64,000 bases of DNA from Cupriavidus gilardii. Lineage in GTDB: Bacteria > Pseudomonadota > Gammaproteobacteria > Burkholderiales > Burkholderiaceae. The translations under genes and the position numbers were made by a program. Within the stretch, counting starts at the first letter, position 1, and every line of letters begins with the position of its first letter. The notes below the pieces were generated by a model. The model searched no databases. It saw nothing but the letters and a program-made list of their open reading frames with translations, and had not been told where the DNA came from. The DNA is taken from NCBI RefSeq assembly GCF_008801915.1, contig NZ_VZOV01000001.1, positions 558,001 through 622,000 on the forward strand, in the 5' to 3' direction. Shown here in pieces: positions 23,370-32,844 of this stretch.

Positions 23370-24577
23370 AGCAGCGCCAACTGCACCGGCGGCGCGGCCA
23401 GCGCCCGCCGCAACTGCTCCGACGGCCGGTCCGCCTGCGCCGGCCGGTAGTCCTGCACCACGATGAACGGTTTGATCTTGTCCATCGCGCAGCGCAATCG
23501 CACCAGGTCCTGATAGCGGATCGCCCGTGAGCGGCGCAGTTCCACCAGCCGCTTCGCATTGCGCATGCCGATGCCGGGCACGCGTGCGATCAAGGCCTGC
23601 GGCGCACGGTTCAGGTCGACCGGAAACGACTCGCGATGCGCCAGCGCCCAGGCCAGCTTCGGGTCGATGTCGAGCGGCAGGTCGCCGGCAGACTGGAACA
23701 GCTCCTCGGCCTGAAAGCCGTAGCCGCGCATCAGGAAGTCCGCCTGATACAGGCGATGCTCGCGCAGCAGCGGCGGCGCCTGCGCGGGAAGGCCGGAGGG
23801 ACTGTCGGGAATCGGGCTGAACGCCGAGTAATACACGCGCTTCAGCTTGTAGGCGCCATAAAGCGTCTGCGCGGTCTGCAGGATCGTGCGGTCGTCCGCG
23901 TCGTCCGCGCCGACGATCATCTGCGTGCTTTGGCCGGCCGGTGCGCGGCCCGGCGCGGACTTGTCGCTCTCCGCCTCTTCCTGGGCAAGGCGGATCGACC
24001 CCATGGCGCGCTTGATCGTATGCGCATTCTTCTCCGGCGCCAGCCGCTGCAGGCCGCCGTCGGTGGGCAGCTCGATGTTGACGCTGAGCCGGTCGGCATA
24101 CTGGCCGGCCTGCGAGATCAGCCGGGAATCGGCGTCCGGAATCGTCTTCAGGTGGATATAGCCACGGAACCGGTGTTCCTCGCGCAGCGAGCGCGCCACC
24201 TGGACCAGCTGCTCCATCGTGTAGTCGGCGCTGCGGATGATGCCGGAGCTGAGGAACAGCCCGTCGATATAGTTGCGCCGGTAGAAGTCCAGCGTCAGAT
24301 CGACGACCTCGCGCGGCGAAAAGCGGGCCCGCGGGACGTTGCTCGAGCGCCGGTTGACGCAGTACTGGCAGTCGTACTGGCAGAAGTTGGTCAGCAGGAT
24401 CTTGAGCAGCGAAACACAGCGCCCATCGGGCGTGAAGCTGTGGCAGATGCCGGCCCCGGTACTGGCGCCCAGCCCGCCCTTGCCCAGCGAATCCCGTTTC
24501 GGCGCGCCGCTGCTGGCGCAGGAGGCGTCGTATTTGGCCGCGTCCGCCAGGATCTCCAGCTTGGTGAGCAGTTCCAT
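23366..24577 (-). CDS. Radical SAM protein with helix-hairpin-helix DNA-binding motif
   Basis: Putative DNA modification or repair radical-SAM protein (403 aa). The [4Fe-4S] triad is C66-x3-C70-x2-C73 (NFCQYDCQYCVNRR). The TIM-barrel body includes LFLSSGI and GYIHLKTIP. A C-terminal HhH motif (about residues 322-356, RVPGIGMRNAKRLVELR) suggests direct contact with DNA. It is the first gene of a two-gene operon with UdgX. Its start lies 11 bp from a perfect-symmetry LexA-type box. In many genomes this family is paired with UdgX/DUF4130 genes. Its reaction is unknown. Confidence 0.92.
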   Translation of the reverse strand: MELLTKLEILADAAKYDASCASSGAPKRDSLGKGGLGASTGAGICHSFTPDGRCVSLLKILLTNFCQYDCQYCVNRRSSNVPRARFSPREVVDLTLDFYRRNYIDGLFLSSGIIRSADYTMEQLVQVARSLREEHRFRGYIHLKTIPDADSRLISQAGQYADRLSVNIELPTDGGLQRLAPEKNAHTIKRAMGSIRLAQEEAESDKSAPGRAPAGQSTQMIVGADDADDRTILQTAQTLYGAYKLKRVYYSAFSPIPDSPSGLPAQAPPLLREHRLYQADFLMRGYGFQAEELFQSAGDLPLDIDPKLAWALAHRESFPVDLNRAPQALIARVPGIGMRNAKRLVELRRSRAIRYQDLVRLRCAMDKIKPFIVVQDYRPAQADRPSEQLRRALAAPPVQLALL

Positions 24578-24587
24578 CGGGAGGTCA

Positions 24588-24607
24588 TACTGTATGAATA
24601 TACAGTA
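24588..24607. promoter_or_regulatory. LexA (SOS) box between divergent DNA-repair genes
   Basis: TACTGTATGAATATACAGTA matches the gammaproteobacterial/betaproteobacterial LexA consensus (CTGT-N8-ACAG, with flanking TA on each side). It lies in the 140-bp gap between the radical-SAM/udgX operon (starting at 24577) and the SRAP gene (starting at 24718). LexA bound here could repress both directions. Confidence 0.88.
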
Positions 24608-24717
24608 TTATAGGCGCGATTGGGCTGCCGTGGGCCAACCCCGGCTCGATCCCGATGTCCGCCACTGCCAATGCCTGCCACGATGGCGTCATCCGTGGAC
24701 CCCAAAGGGAGAGTCCG

Positions 24718-25698
24718 ATGTGCTACGCCGCGCAGATCAAGGCCGACTTCAGGAAGTTCACCCGCGAGTACGGCGCGGTGATGAGCCTCCGCCAGTTTTT
24801 CGAGCTGTTCTGGCAGAAGCGCAAGGAGCAGGAATGGCAGAAGCTGCCCAAGGCGATGCGCGTCGCGTTCGCGCACGCCGGCTCGGCGGAGGACGGGGAC
24901 GCCGCGGAGCGCGAGCTCGCCGCGCTGATCGCCGCCGGCGACCGCGAACTGGCCAACGCGCTGGAAGCGGAGCTCTTCCGCCAGCGGGCCCGCCTGGCGG
25001 AGGCCGAGCGCGCGCTTGCCGGGCGGCCTACCCGCAAGGCAGAGAACGAGCAGCGCATCGCCGCCGACAAGATCGCCCGGCTGCAGCAGAACCTGGCGGA
25101 CCTGCAACGCGTCACGCCGACCCCCGAGGACGCGATGATCTTCCCGGGCTATTACGCGCCGGTGATGATCGAGGTGGACGGGCGGCGCACGATCGTGCCG
25201 ATGCGCTACCGCTGCCGGCTGGCCGGCTGGGACGTGTCGATGGAAAGAAAGAAGCCCGGCACGTACAACGCCCGCCGCGACAATCTCGAGACGGCTTGGC
25301 GACAGCTGTTCGGCTACCGCCACGGCATCCTGCCGATCCGCGCCTTTCATGAACACGTAGCCCGGCATCGGCTCGAGCACCGCGAACTCGGCCCGGACGA
25401 GAAGGAGCAGAGCGTCGTGCTGGAGTTCCGTCCCGATCCGCCGCAGGATCTGCTGATCGCCTGCCTGTGGTCGCGACACAAGGGCGAGGCCGGCGAACCG
25501 GACCTTTATTCGTTTGCGGCGATCACCGACGAGCCGCCGCCCGAAGTCGCCGCGGCCGGCCACGACCGTTGCGTCATTCCGATCAGGCCGCAACACGTCG
25601 ACGCCTGGCTCAACCCCGACCCCGCCAATCTGGCCGCGCTGTACGCGATCCTGGACGACCGCGAACGGCCGTTCTTCGAGTATCGGCTAGCGGCTTAG
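24718..25698 (+). CDS. SRAP-family (YedK/HMCES-like) abasic-site processing protein
   Basis: SOS-response-associated peptidase family protein (326 aa). The start at 24718 gives MCYAAQ; after Met removal Cys2 becomes the N-terminal catalytic cysteine that bonds to abasic sites in single-stranded DNA. The upstream ATG at 24655 would destroy this. GGGAGAG precedes the chosen start. Other expected active-site residues are N184 (YNARRDNLE), E212 (AFHEHV) and H282 (AGHDRCVIP). An unusual helical, charged insert of about 130 residues lies between Cys2 and the core, so the protein is longer than E. coli YedK. It is divergent from the radical-SAM/UdgX operon across a LexA box. Confidence 0.92.
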   Translation: MCYAAQIKADFRKFTREYGAVMSLRQFFELFWQKRKEQEWQKLPKAMRVAFAHAGSAEDGDAAERELAALIAAGDRELANALEAELFRQRARLAEAERALAGRPTRKAENEQRIAADKIARLQQNLADLQRVTPTPEDAMIFPGYYAPVMIEVDGRRTIVPMRYRCRLAGWDVSMERKKPGTYNARRDNLETAWRQLFGYRHGILPIRAFHEHVARHRLEHRELGPDEKEQSVVLEFRPDPPQDLLIACLWSRHKGEAGEPDLYSFAAITDEPPPEVAAAGHDRCVIPIRPQHVDAWLNPDPANLAALYAILDDRERPFFEYRLAA

Positions 25699-25740
25699 CG
25701 GGGAGCGCCGTGGCCGCATGGCCGACGGGGATGGTGCGTA

Positions 25741-27267
25741 TCAGCCTGACTGCCCGAAGGTGTTGAGGTATTCGTCGAACTCGTCCCGGACGATGCTTTC
25801 TATCCGTTCGACTTCATCGTGGGTCAGGTCTTCGAATAGCTTGCGCTTTCGCTTCGACAATTCTCCGTGGTTCTGCACGATGAGATCGATCAGGTTGGAA
25901 AGCCGCGACTGTGGCAGATCAAGCCAGCCTTCTATGCGCTCTAGACTGGCGTCGTAGGCTCGCAGGTATTGGATTTCCTGCGCCAGATCGTGCTCGACGC
26001 ATTGCTCGATACACCTGAACACAAACTCGCACAACGCAGTCGCGTCGAACGACGCATACAGCCAATACGGTTGAGGCGACTTGATCAGAATCGTGTCGCT
26101 GTCGGCGTCCAATGCGTAATTGAGCAGTGCGGTGCGCGGTGCCGAGTACGCCTTCAGCAAGCCGGCATAGGTGTCGATCTCCTTGAGCATGCGTGCAGAT
26201 ATGGGCAGGACGACGCCTTCCGGGGTGACCCCGGCCTGCCGGAGCAGGTGATGGATCAGGAAGCGGTGCAGACGCCCATTGCCATCGTAGAAGGGGTGAG
26301 CGAACACGAAGCCGAAAGATGCGCAGGCAGCCACAACGATGGGATGGACAGTCCCTGTCTGAATCAGGCTGGCCACCTGCGAAATGCCTTCCATCATTGC
26401 GTCAAGTTGCTCGGGATTCGGAGGAATATAGTCCGCCATATTCCGCATGCGGCCACCGCGCGAAAGCCAGTTTTGCCTGTCGCGATACGAATACTCGCTA
26501 CGCGGGCCCGAGATGATTTCGTTTTGCCATTCGCATAGCTGGTCCTCGGTCAAAGGTCCAGGTGCGCCGGCAAACTGAAGCAATCGACGGAATTTCGCCA
26601 CGCGCTGGTTATCGGGCACCTCTCTCTCGATCGAGTATGTCGAACGGGTTTCGGCGAGATACAGATAGTCGACGGCCCGGGCCAGCACCTCTGGCTCAAG
26701 GCGCTCAATCGCCGCGGCGACCTTGTCTGGCAGGTCAGACGCGATCCAGGCCGCGAGTTCGTCGGTGCGTCGCACCACCGGACAGAATGCAGGCGGTCCG
26801 AGATGGTTGTTCTGGACGCCGAACTGGGTATCGTTCTTGACGGGGCCGGTGATATACGCGCGTTCGTCGAGCGCCGGAATGCGGGGCGCGCCGGAAGGCA
26901 CGTTGTAGTCGAACTGGGCTCCAGCCAACCATTTGGCGTAGAAACCGCTCAATCGGGCATAGCGCGACGTGGGCGCGGCTCGGAGCCATTCCTGCACGGC
27001 CTCGATGGCCTCCGGGTGCTCGAACAGTGCCGCCAGGACAGTCAGGTCCAACTGTTCCTTCTTCAGCGCAAAGAGAAGGTGATCGACGATCGAGTCGCCG
27101 CCGCGGTACCTGTTTCGCGGGTAAATCACACGAGTGGTGCCATCGGGGCCAGTGTGCCGAGTCAACACGCCTGTCTTGTCGGCCAGCTCGTACGTCGAGC
27201 GTAGCGGCGGCACGCGCAGATCGAACTTCTGGACCAGCGCCATGTAACCGAGTGATGTAAGTGCCAT
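25741..27267 (-). CDS. Fic-domain protein (putative AMP-transferase)
   Basis: Fic protein (508 aa). The active-site motif HPFYDGNGRLHR is complete, with catalytic His and the Asn/Arg phosphate ligands, so AMP or other nucleotide transfer to a target hydroxyl is expected. Upstream, TYSIERE in the region before the core resembles the (S/T)xxxE inhibitory helix that holds Fic inactive. The C terminus has a winged-helix-like stretch (LPQSRLSNLIDLIVQNHGEL) that may bind DNA. ATG 27267 is used; ATG 27243 is a possible alternative, and neither has a clear ribosome site. The GC content is lower than in its neighbours, which suggests transfer. Six direct repeats lie upstream. No antitoxin gene adjoins it. 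Confidence 0.88.
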   Translation of the reverse strand: MALTSLGYMALVQKFDLRVPPLRSTYELADKTGVLTRHTGPDGTTRVIYPRNRYRGGDSIVDHLLFALKKEQLDLTVLAALFEHPEAIEAVQEWLRAAPTSRYARLSGFYAKWLAGAQFDYNVPSGAPRIPALDERAYITGPVKNDTQFGVQNNHLGPPAFCPVVRRTDELAAWIASDLPDKVAAAIERLEPEVLARAVDYLYLAETRSTYSIEREVPDNQRVAKFRRLLQFAGAPGPLTEDQLCEWQNEIISGPRSEYSYRDRQNWLSRGGRMRNMADYIPPNPEQLDAMMEGISQVASLIQTGTVHPIVVAACASFGFVFAHPFYDGNGRLHRFLIHHLLRQAGVTPEGVVLPISARMLKEIDTYAGLLKAYSAPRTALLNYALDADSDTILIKSPQPYWLYASFDATALCEFVFRCIEQCVEHDLAQEIQYLRAYDASLERIEGWLDLPQSRLSNLIDLIVQNHGELSKRKRKLFEDLTHDEVERIESIVRDEFDEYLNTFGQSG

Positions 27268-27306
27268 ATTTTGCGATGCAACTTTGGGCGGTTTGCTCGC
27301 GGCAGC

Positions 27307-27374
27307 TTACCAAACCTTCTACTGGACTTACCAGAATATCTATTTTTTGCCCTCGGACTTACCGTTTCATCTAT
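27307..27374. repeat. Direct-repeat triplet A: TTACC-N6-TCTAY
   Basis: Three copies in one orientation start at 27307, 27328 and 27359, spaced 21 and 31 bp, close to two and three helix turns. The 5-bp ends are constant (TTACC, TCTAC/T) and the six inner bases vary. The triplet lies 40-107 bp upstream of the fic start. It is repeated with identical spacing 131 bp further upstream (triplet B). It looks like an operator or protein-binding array. Confidence 0.8.
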
Positions 27375-27437
27375 GGGGCGTCGTGCCCTCGAAGGTATCG
27401 GGCTTGACAAGACCTGATGGGACGGTGCCGTGCCAAC

Positions 27438-27505
27438 TTACCAATTTCTCTACTCCCTTTACCAATTCATCTACAAAAGGTCCCGAGTCTTACCATTTCG
27501 TCTAC
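27438..27505. repeat. Direct-repeat triplet B: TTACC-N6-TCTAC
   Basis: Three copies start at 27438, 27459 and 27490, again spaced 21 and 31 bp. They match the consensus better than triplet A (inner bases AATTTC, AATTCA, ATTTCG). The last copy ends 12 bp from the stop codon of the VWA gene. The shared spacing shows that a whole three-site module was duplicated. Confidence 0.8.
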
Positions 27506-27517
27506 ACGACCCAGGCT

Positions 27518-28597
27518 TCAGCGCCGGAACCACAGCACCGACAGCACGCTCGCCGCCACCAGCAGCAGCACCGCGCCCCCGGCAAACAGCGCGCCGATTT
27601 CGGTCTCCCTGCGCTCCAGCGCAAACCGCGTGCTGAGCTGGCGATAGACCTGGCTCAGGTCGGCCTCGGAGCCCGCGTGGAAATATTCGCCGCCGGTGAT
27701 CTTTGCCACCGCGCGCAAGGCCGGTTCGTCGAGCTGCATGTAGTAAGACATGGTCGAACCGCTGGCGGCTCCGCCATCCTGCGAGCCAAAGCCGACCGTA
27801 TAGACGCGCACGCCGCGCTCGGCGGCCATGCGGGCCGCGATGACCGGATCGGGGCCGGTGGTGCGGCGGCCATCGCTGAGCAATATCACCGCGCCGTGCC
27901 GATAGGAGCCGGGCTCCGCCGCCGGCCGCTCGCCGCGCCTGGCGCGCTTGTCGCGATGGCGGGCGGCCTCGGCGGCCGCCGATTCGTCCAGCGATCGGCC
28001 CTGGCTCTCCATCAGCTTCGATGCGCTGCCGAACAGCACGGACTCCAGGTCGATGCCATCGTCCGGGAACAGCACGGCAAGCGCTTCGATCAGGCCGCTT
28101 CCGGTCGCGGTGCCGCGCTGGAGCTGGAAGCGCTCGATCGCCTCGAGCATCTCCTGCCGGTTGTCGGTCGGGCTGAGCACCACCGAGGCCGTCGCCGCGA
28201 ACGACACGATGCCGAGCCGGACGTTGGCGGGCAGCCCGGTGACGAGATTGGTGGCTGCCTGCTGGGCCGCGCTCAGGCGGGTTGGCGCGACGTCGGTCGC
28301 CTCCATGCTGCGCGAGACGTCCATCGCGAGCACCAGCGTGATGGTGTCCGCTGGCAGCGTGATGGTCGCGCTCGGGCGCGCGCAGGCGAGCAGCGCGGTG
28401 CCCAGCGACAGCAGGAAGAGCAGGGGAGGGAGGTGGCGCCGAAGCCATTGCCTGGGACCGAGCGCGGCGCGCGGCAGCACAAGACTGGCGTACAGCAGGG
28501 CGGCCTTTCTGCGCCGGGCAAGCACGTAGAAGTAAGCCGCTGCCAGCACGGGAAGCACGAGCAGCAGCCAGAGCATTTGAGGCCAGAGAAACTGCAT
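27518..28597 (-). CDS. VWA-domain membrane protein (BatA/BatB-like)
   Basis: Inner-membrane protein (359 aa) with two N-terminal membrane segments (WLLLVLPVLAAAYFYVLA; PPLLFLLSLGTALLACA), a periplasmic von Willebrand A domain with the metal-ion motif DVSRSM, and a C-terminal membrane helix. BatA/BatB-type proteins work with MoxR ATPases and DUF58 proteins in envelope stress or enzyme maturation. It is divergent from the protease-moxR-DUF58-VWA cluster that starts at 28667, and is a paralogue of the VWA gene at 31695. A charged insert (ARHRDKRARRGERPAAEPG) interrupts the VWA fold. Confidence 0.88.
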   Translation of the reverse strand: MQFLWPQMLWLLLVLPVLAAAYFYVLARRRKAALLYASLVLPRAALGPRQWLRRHLPPLLFLLSLGTALLACARPSATITLPADTITLVLAMDVSRSMEATDVAPTRLSAAQQAATNLVTGLPANVRLGIVSFAATASVVLSPTDNRQEMLEAIERFQLQRGTATGSGLIEALAVLFPDDGIDLESVLFGSASKLMESQGRSLDESAAAEAARHRDKRARRGERPAAEPGSYRHGAVILLSDGRRTTGPDPVIAARMAAERGVRVYTVGFGSQDGGAASGSTMSYYMQLDEPALRAVAKITGGEYFHAGSEADLSQVYRQLSTRFALERRETEIGALFAGGAVLLLVAASVLSVLWFRR

Positions 28598-28666
28598 GCC
28601 CTGCTCCTTGGCGCGTGGTTAAGAACGATGGTACTGTAGTTTCCGACGCGTGAACTCGAGGCAGCG

Positions 28667-29617
28667 ATGAAACGGGTGACGATCTACGGAACAGCCTTGG
28701 CGGCGATCGCACTCGTCTTTGCAGCGGGCGTCGGTTCCGCCTGGCTGCTGCAGCCGAAACAGCGGACGTTGACGCAGTCCGACATCGATTCCGCGGTGCT
28801 CCACACGCTGCACAACAAGGATCTGCCGTCGCGCGCCGCGCGCGCCGCCGAGGCGATCCGCCAGTCGGTCGTCGAGGTCCGCAGCTATCCCGCCGCCGAA
28901 GCGCCCGCGGAAAAATCGCGCGCGGACAAGGGGGGGCGCGATCGGTCCGCCAAGCCGCCCGAATCCTCCGCCCCTTCCAGACGCCCGCCCCGCGACGAAA
29001 CCGCCAGGGGCAAATCACCGGGCACGCCCGCCACCCCCGGCCCCCACGCAGAAAAGGGCGGGCCGGAAGCCTTGCCCGACGGCCGGCACATCGGCACGGG
29101 CGTGGTCGTCACCGAAAGCGGCGTCATCCTGACCAACTTCCACGTGGTGGCCGGCGCCCGCCGCGTCGAGGTCCGCTTCCACGACGGGCATACGGCCGAG
29201 GCCACCGTGCTGCAGGCCGTGCCGGAAAAGGACCTGGCGATCCTGCAGCCCAGATCGATTCCCGACGACCTGCCGCCGGCGACGCTCGGCTCCAGCCGCG
29301 AACTGGCGCCGGGCAGCGAAGTGGTCGCGGTCGGCTTTCCGTTCGGCATCGGCCCGTCGGTGACGGCCGGCGTGGTGTCCGGGCTCGATCGCCAGTTCGT
29401 GTCCCCCGACGAGAAGAAGCAGCTGGACAAGCTGATCCAGTTCGACGCCGCCGCCAATCCCGGCAATTCGGGCGGGCCGCTGGTCAACATGAGGGGCGAG
29501 GTGGTCGGTATCGTCACCGCCATCCTCAATCCCAACCAGAGCGGCAATTTCCTTGGCATCGGCTTTGCCATCACGATCGAAAGCGCGGGCGGGTCCGTCG
29601 GCGCTTCGCCCTTCTAG
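28667..29617 (+). CDS. S1C-family trypsin-like serine protease (DegP/HtrA-like, no PDZ)
   Basis: Envelope serine protease (316 aa). An N-terminal signal/anchor (YGTALAAIALVFAAGVGSAW) is followed by a long Pro/Ala/Arg-rich linker (about residues 75-135) and the protease domain. The catalytic triad is His in TNFHVVAG, Asp in EKDLAIL and Ser in NPGNSGGPL. It stops after the protease domain with no PDZ. It is the first gene of a run with moxR, DUF58 and VWA genes (34-bp gap to moxR), and may process the targets of that system. That link is inference from position. Confidence 0.88.
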   Translation: MKRVTIYGTALAAIALVFAAGVGSAWLLQPKQRTLTQSDIDSAVLHTLHNKDLPSRAARAAEAIRQSVVEVRSYPAAEAPAEKSRADKGGRDRSAKPPESSAPSRRPPRDETARGKSPGTPATPGPHAEKGGPEALPDGRHIGTGVVVTESGVILTNFHVVAGARRVEVRFHDGHTAEATVLQAVPEKDLAILQPRSIPDDLPPATLGSSRELAPGSEVVAVGFPFGIGPSVTAGVVSGLDRQFVSPDEKKQLDKLIQFDAAANPGNSGGPLVNMRGEVVGIVTAILNPNQSGNFLGIGFAITIESAGGSVGASPF

Positions 29618-29651
29618 CCTTCCAGACCTTCCAGACCAGAGCGAGAGGCCC

Positions 29652-30642
<991 letters not shown>

Positions 30643-30665
<23 letters not shown>

Positions 30666-31707
30666 ACGCCGGTCCGGCCCGGACGCCGCCTCCGACAAGG
30701 CCACCGCGCGGGGTGCGCCGCGCGGCGTCGGTGCCGGCCGCACCGATGCGCTGTTGCGCCGCATGGAATGGACCGTCGTGCGCCGCCTCGACGGCATGCT
30801 GCAGGGCGACTACCGGACCCTGTTTCGCGGGTTCGGGCTGGACCTGGCCGATCTGCGCGAATACCAGGCCGGCGACGACGTTCGCCACATCGACTGGAAC
30901 GTGACCGCGCGGCTGCAGACGCCGCACGTGCGCATGTTTCAGGAAGATCGCGAGATCGCGGTCTGGTTTCTGCTCGATCTGAGCGGGTCCGTCGAGTTCG
31001 GCTCAGGTGATGTGCGCAAGCGCGACCTGCTGAGCGACTTCACCACCGTGATGGCGCTGCTGCTGACGCGCTATGGCAACCGCGTCGGCGCGGTGCTCTA
31101 CAACGGGGCGACCGACGTGACGGCGTCGGTGGTGCCGGCGCGCGCCGGCCGCCGGCAGCTGCTGCATCTGCTCGACCGCATGCACGCGACGCCGGCCGCC
31201 TCGCCCGGCCATACCCGGCTGCGCGGCCTGCTCGACCATGCGCGGGCGGTGGCCCGGCGCCGATCGGTGCTGTTCGTCGTCTCGGATTTCATCAGCGAGC
31301 CGGGCTGGCAGGCCTCGCTGGCGATGCTGGCGCGGCGTCATGAGGTCATCGCGGTGCGGCTGGTCGATCCACTGGAGCAGGCCTTGCCCGATCTGGGTTT
31401 GCTGGTGCTGCAGGACGCCGAGACCGGCGAGCAGATGTTCGTCGACACCCACGACCCCGCCTTCCGCAAGCGCTTCCTGGCTGCCGCGCAGGCGCGCGAG
31501 GAAGAACTGCGGCTGGGCTTTGCGCGCGCCGGCGTCGATTGCCTGACGCTGTCGACCGACGCGCGCCTGGACCTGGCGCTGCTGGACTTTTCGCGGCAGC
31601 GCCGTCATCGGCAGGGCACCGCGAAGGGGACGGCGAAGCCGGCAGCGAAAGGGAAAGCGCAGGAAACGGGGCAAGGATCGAAGCAGGGGGCCGCATGGAC
31701 GGCGTGA
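30643..31707 (+). CDS. DUF58-domain protein
   Basis: Cytoplasmic DUF58 protein (354 aa). The signature is DLADLREYQAGDDVRHIDWN, followed by a VWA-like half (WFLLDLSGSVEFG, FVVSDFISEPGW). A Lys/Ala/Gly-rich tail ends the protein. Its start lies inside the end of moxR and its end overlaps the next VWA gene by 13 bp. It is the usual adaptor in MoxR/VWA systems. Confidence 0.92.
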
Positions 31708-32831
31708 GCGAGGCGATCAGCCGGCTGCCCGCCATCAGCTTCCTGTGGCCGCGGATGCTGTGGTTGCTCGCGCTGGTTCCCGTGCTGGCGCTGGCCTACC
31801 TGTGGCTGGACGGGCGCCGCCGGCGCGCGGCGGTCCACTATCCGGCGCTGAAGACCGTCGGCTTCGCCAACCGCAGTGTCGCGGGATGGCGCCGGCACGT
31901 GTCCCCCTTGCTGATCCTGCTGGCCTTGACGGCATTGATCGTCGCGATCTCCCGCCCGCATGCGCTGATGGTGCTGCCGTCGCGCATCGAGACCGTGATG
32001 CTGGTCATCGATCTGTCGGGCAGCATGCGGGCGAAGGACGTGCCCCCGAGCCGGCTGCGCGCGGCCCAACAGGCCGCCAAGGGGCTGCTCGACGCGAAGC
32101 CGGCGGGCGTCGGCGTGGGACTGGTGGCGATGGCGGGCACGTCCGCCGTGGCGCAGGCCCCGAGCCGGCGCAAGCAGGACGTGGCCACGGCGATCGACCG
32201 GCTGCAGCCGCAGGGCGGCACCGCGCTGGGCAACGGGCTGCTGATCGCACTGACGGCGCTGCGGCCGCAGGCAACCGAGGATGCCGCGCGCCTGATGGAA
32301 GGCGACGCCTCGCCGCTGAAAAAGCCAGGGCCACCGGCCAGCCAGTTCAGCGCGCCCGGCTTGGCGCAGGGACCGGGCCAGGGAGGCGGGGCGCAAGGCT
32401 CCGCCGATCCCGAGGGCGCCGGCGGCCCGGGCTCCTATGCCGCCGGCGCGATCGTCGTGTTCTCCGACGGCGAAAGCAACGCCGGTCCGGCCGCGGTGCA
32501 GGCCGCCGAGCTGGCGGCCACCTACGGCGTGCGCGTCTATACCGTGGGCGTGGGCACGACGCAGGGCGTCGTGCTGTCCGCCGACGGCTGGTCGGCGCGC
32601 GTCAAGCTGGACGAGGCGGTACTGAAGGAGGTTGCCAATATCACCGGCGCCGAATACTTCCGCCTCGAGGACGCCGCCAGGCTGAAGCAGGTCTATCGGG
32701 CGATCAACGCGAAGCTGACACTCGGCAAGACCGAGCAGGCGGAGATCACCGCGCTGTTCGCCGCGCTCGGTGCGGTGCTGGCCGGCGGCGCGGCGCTGCT
32801 GTCGCTGTGGTGGTTTGGGCGCGTGATGTAG
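31695..32831 (+). CDS. VWA-domain membrane protein (BatA-like)
   Basis: Second VWA membrane protein (378 aa), with the same plan as the divergent gene at 27518: N-terminal membrane segments (LWLLALVPVLALAYLWL; PLLILLALTALIVAI), metal-ion motif DLSGSM, and a C-terminal helix (ALLSLWWFGRV). An inserted low-complexity loop (about residues 200-240, Gly/Pro/Gln-rich) replaces part of the VWA surface. The ATG at 31695 overlaps the DUF58 gene. It completes the MoxR-DUF58-VWA operon. Confidence 0.9.
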   Translation: MDGVSEAISRLPAISFLWPRMLWLLALVPVLALAYLWLDGRRRRAAVHYPALKTVGFANRSVAGWRRHVSPLLILLALTALIVAISRPHALMVLPSRIETVMLVIDLSGSMRAKDVPPSRLRAAQQAAKGLLDAKPAGVGVGLVAMAGTSAVAQAPSRRKQDVATAIDRLQPQGGTALGNGLLIALTALRPQATEDAARLMEGDASPLKKPGPPASQFSAPGLAQGPGQGGGAQGSADPEGAGGPGSYAAGAIVVFSDGESNAGPAAVQAAELAATYGVRVYTVGVGTTQGVVLSADGWSARVKLDEAVLKEVANITGAEYFRLEDAARLKQVYRAINAKLTLGKTEQAEITALFAALGAVLAGGAALLSLWWFGRVM

Positions 32832-32844
32832 CGGCGGCCGCCGC

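Noticed and set aside
27307..27505. The six repeats as a CRISPR array
   Set aside because: Repeats are only 16 bp with variable centres, spacing is 21 and 31 bp with a large gap, and there are no cas genes.
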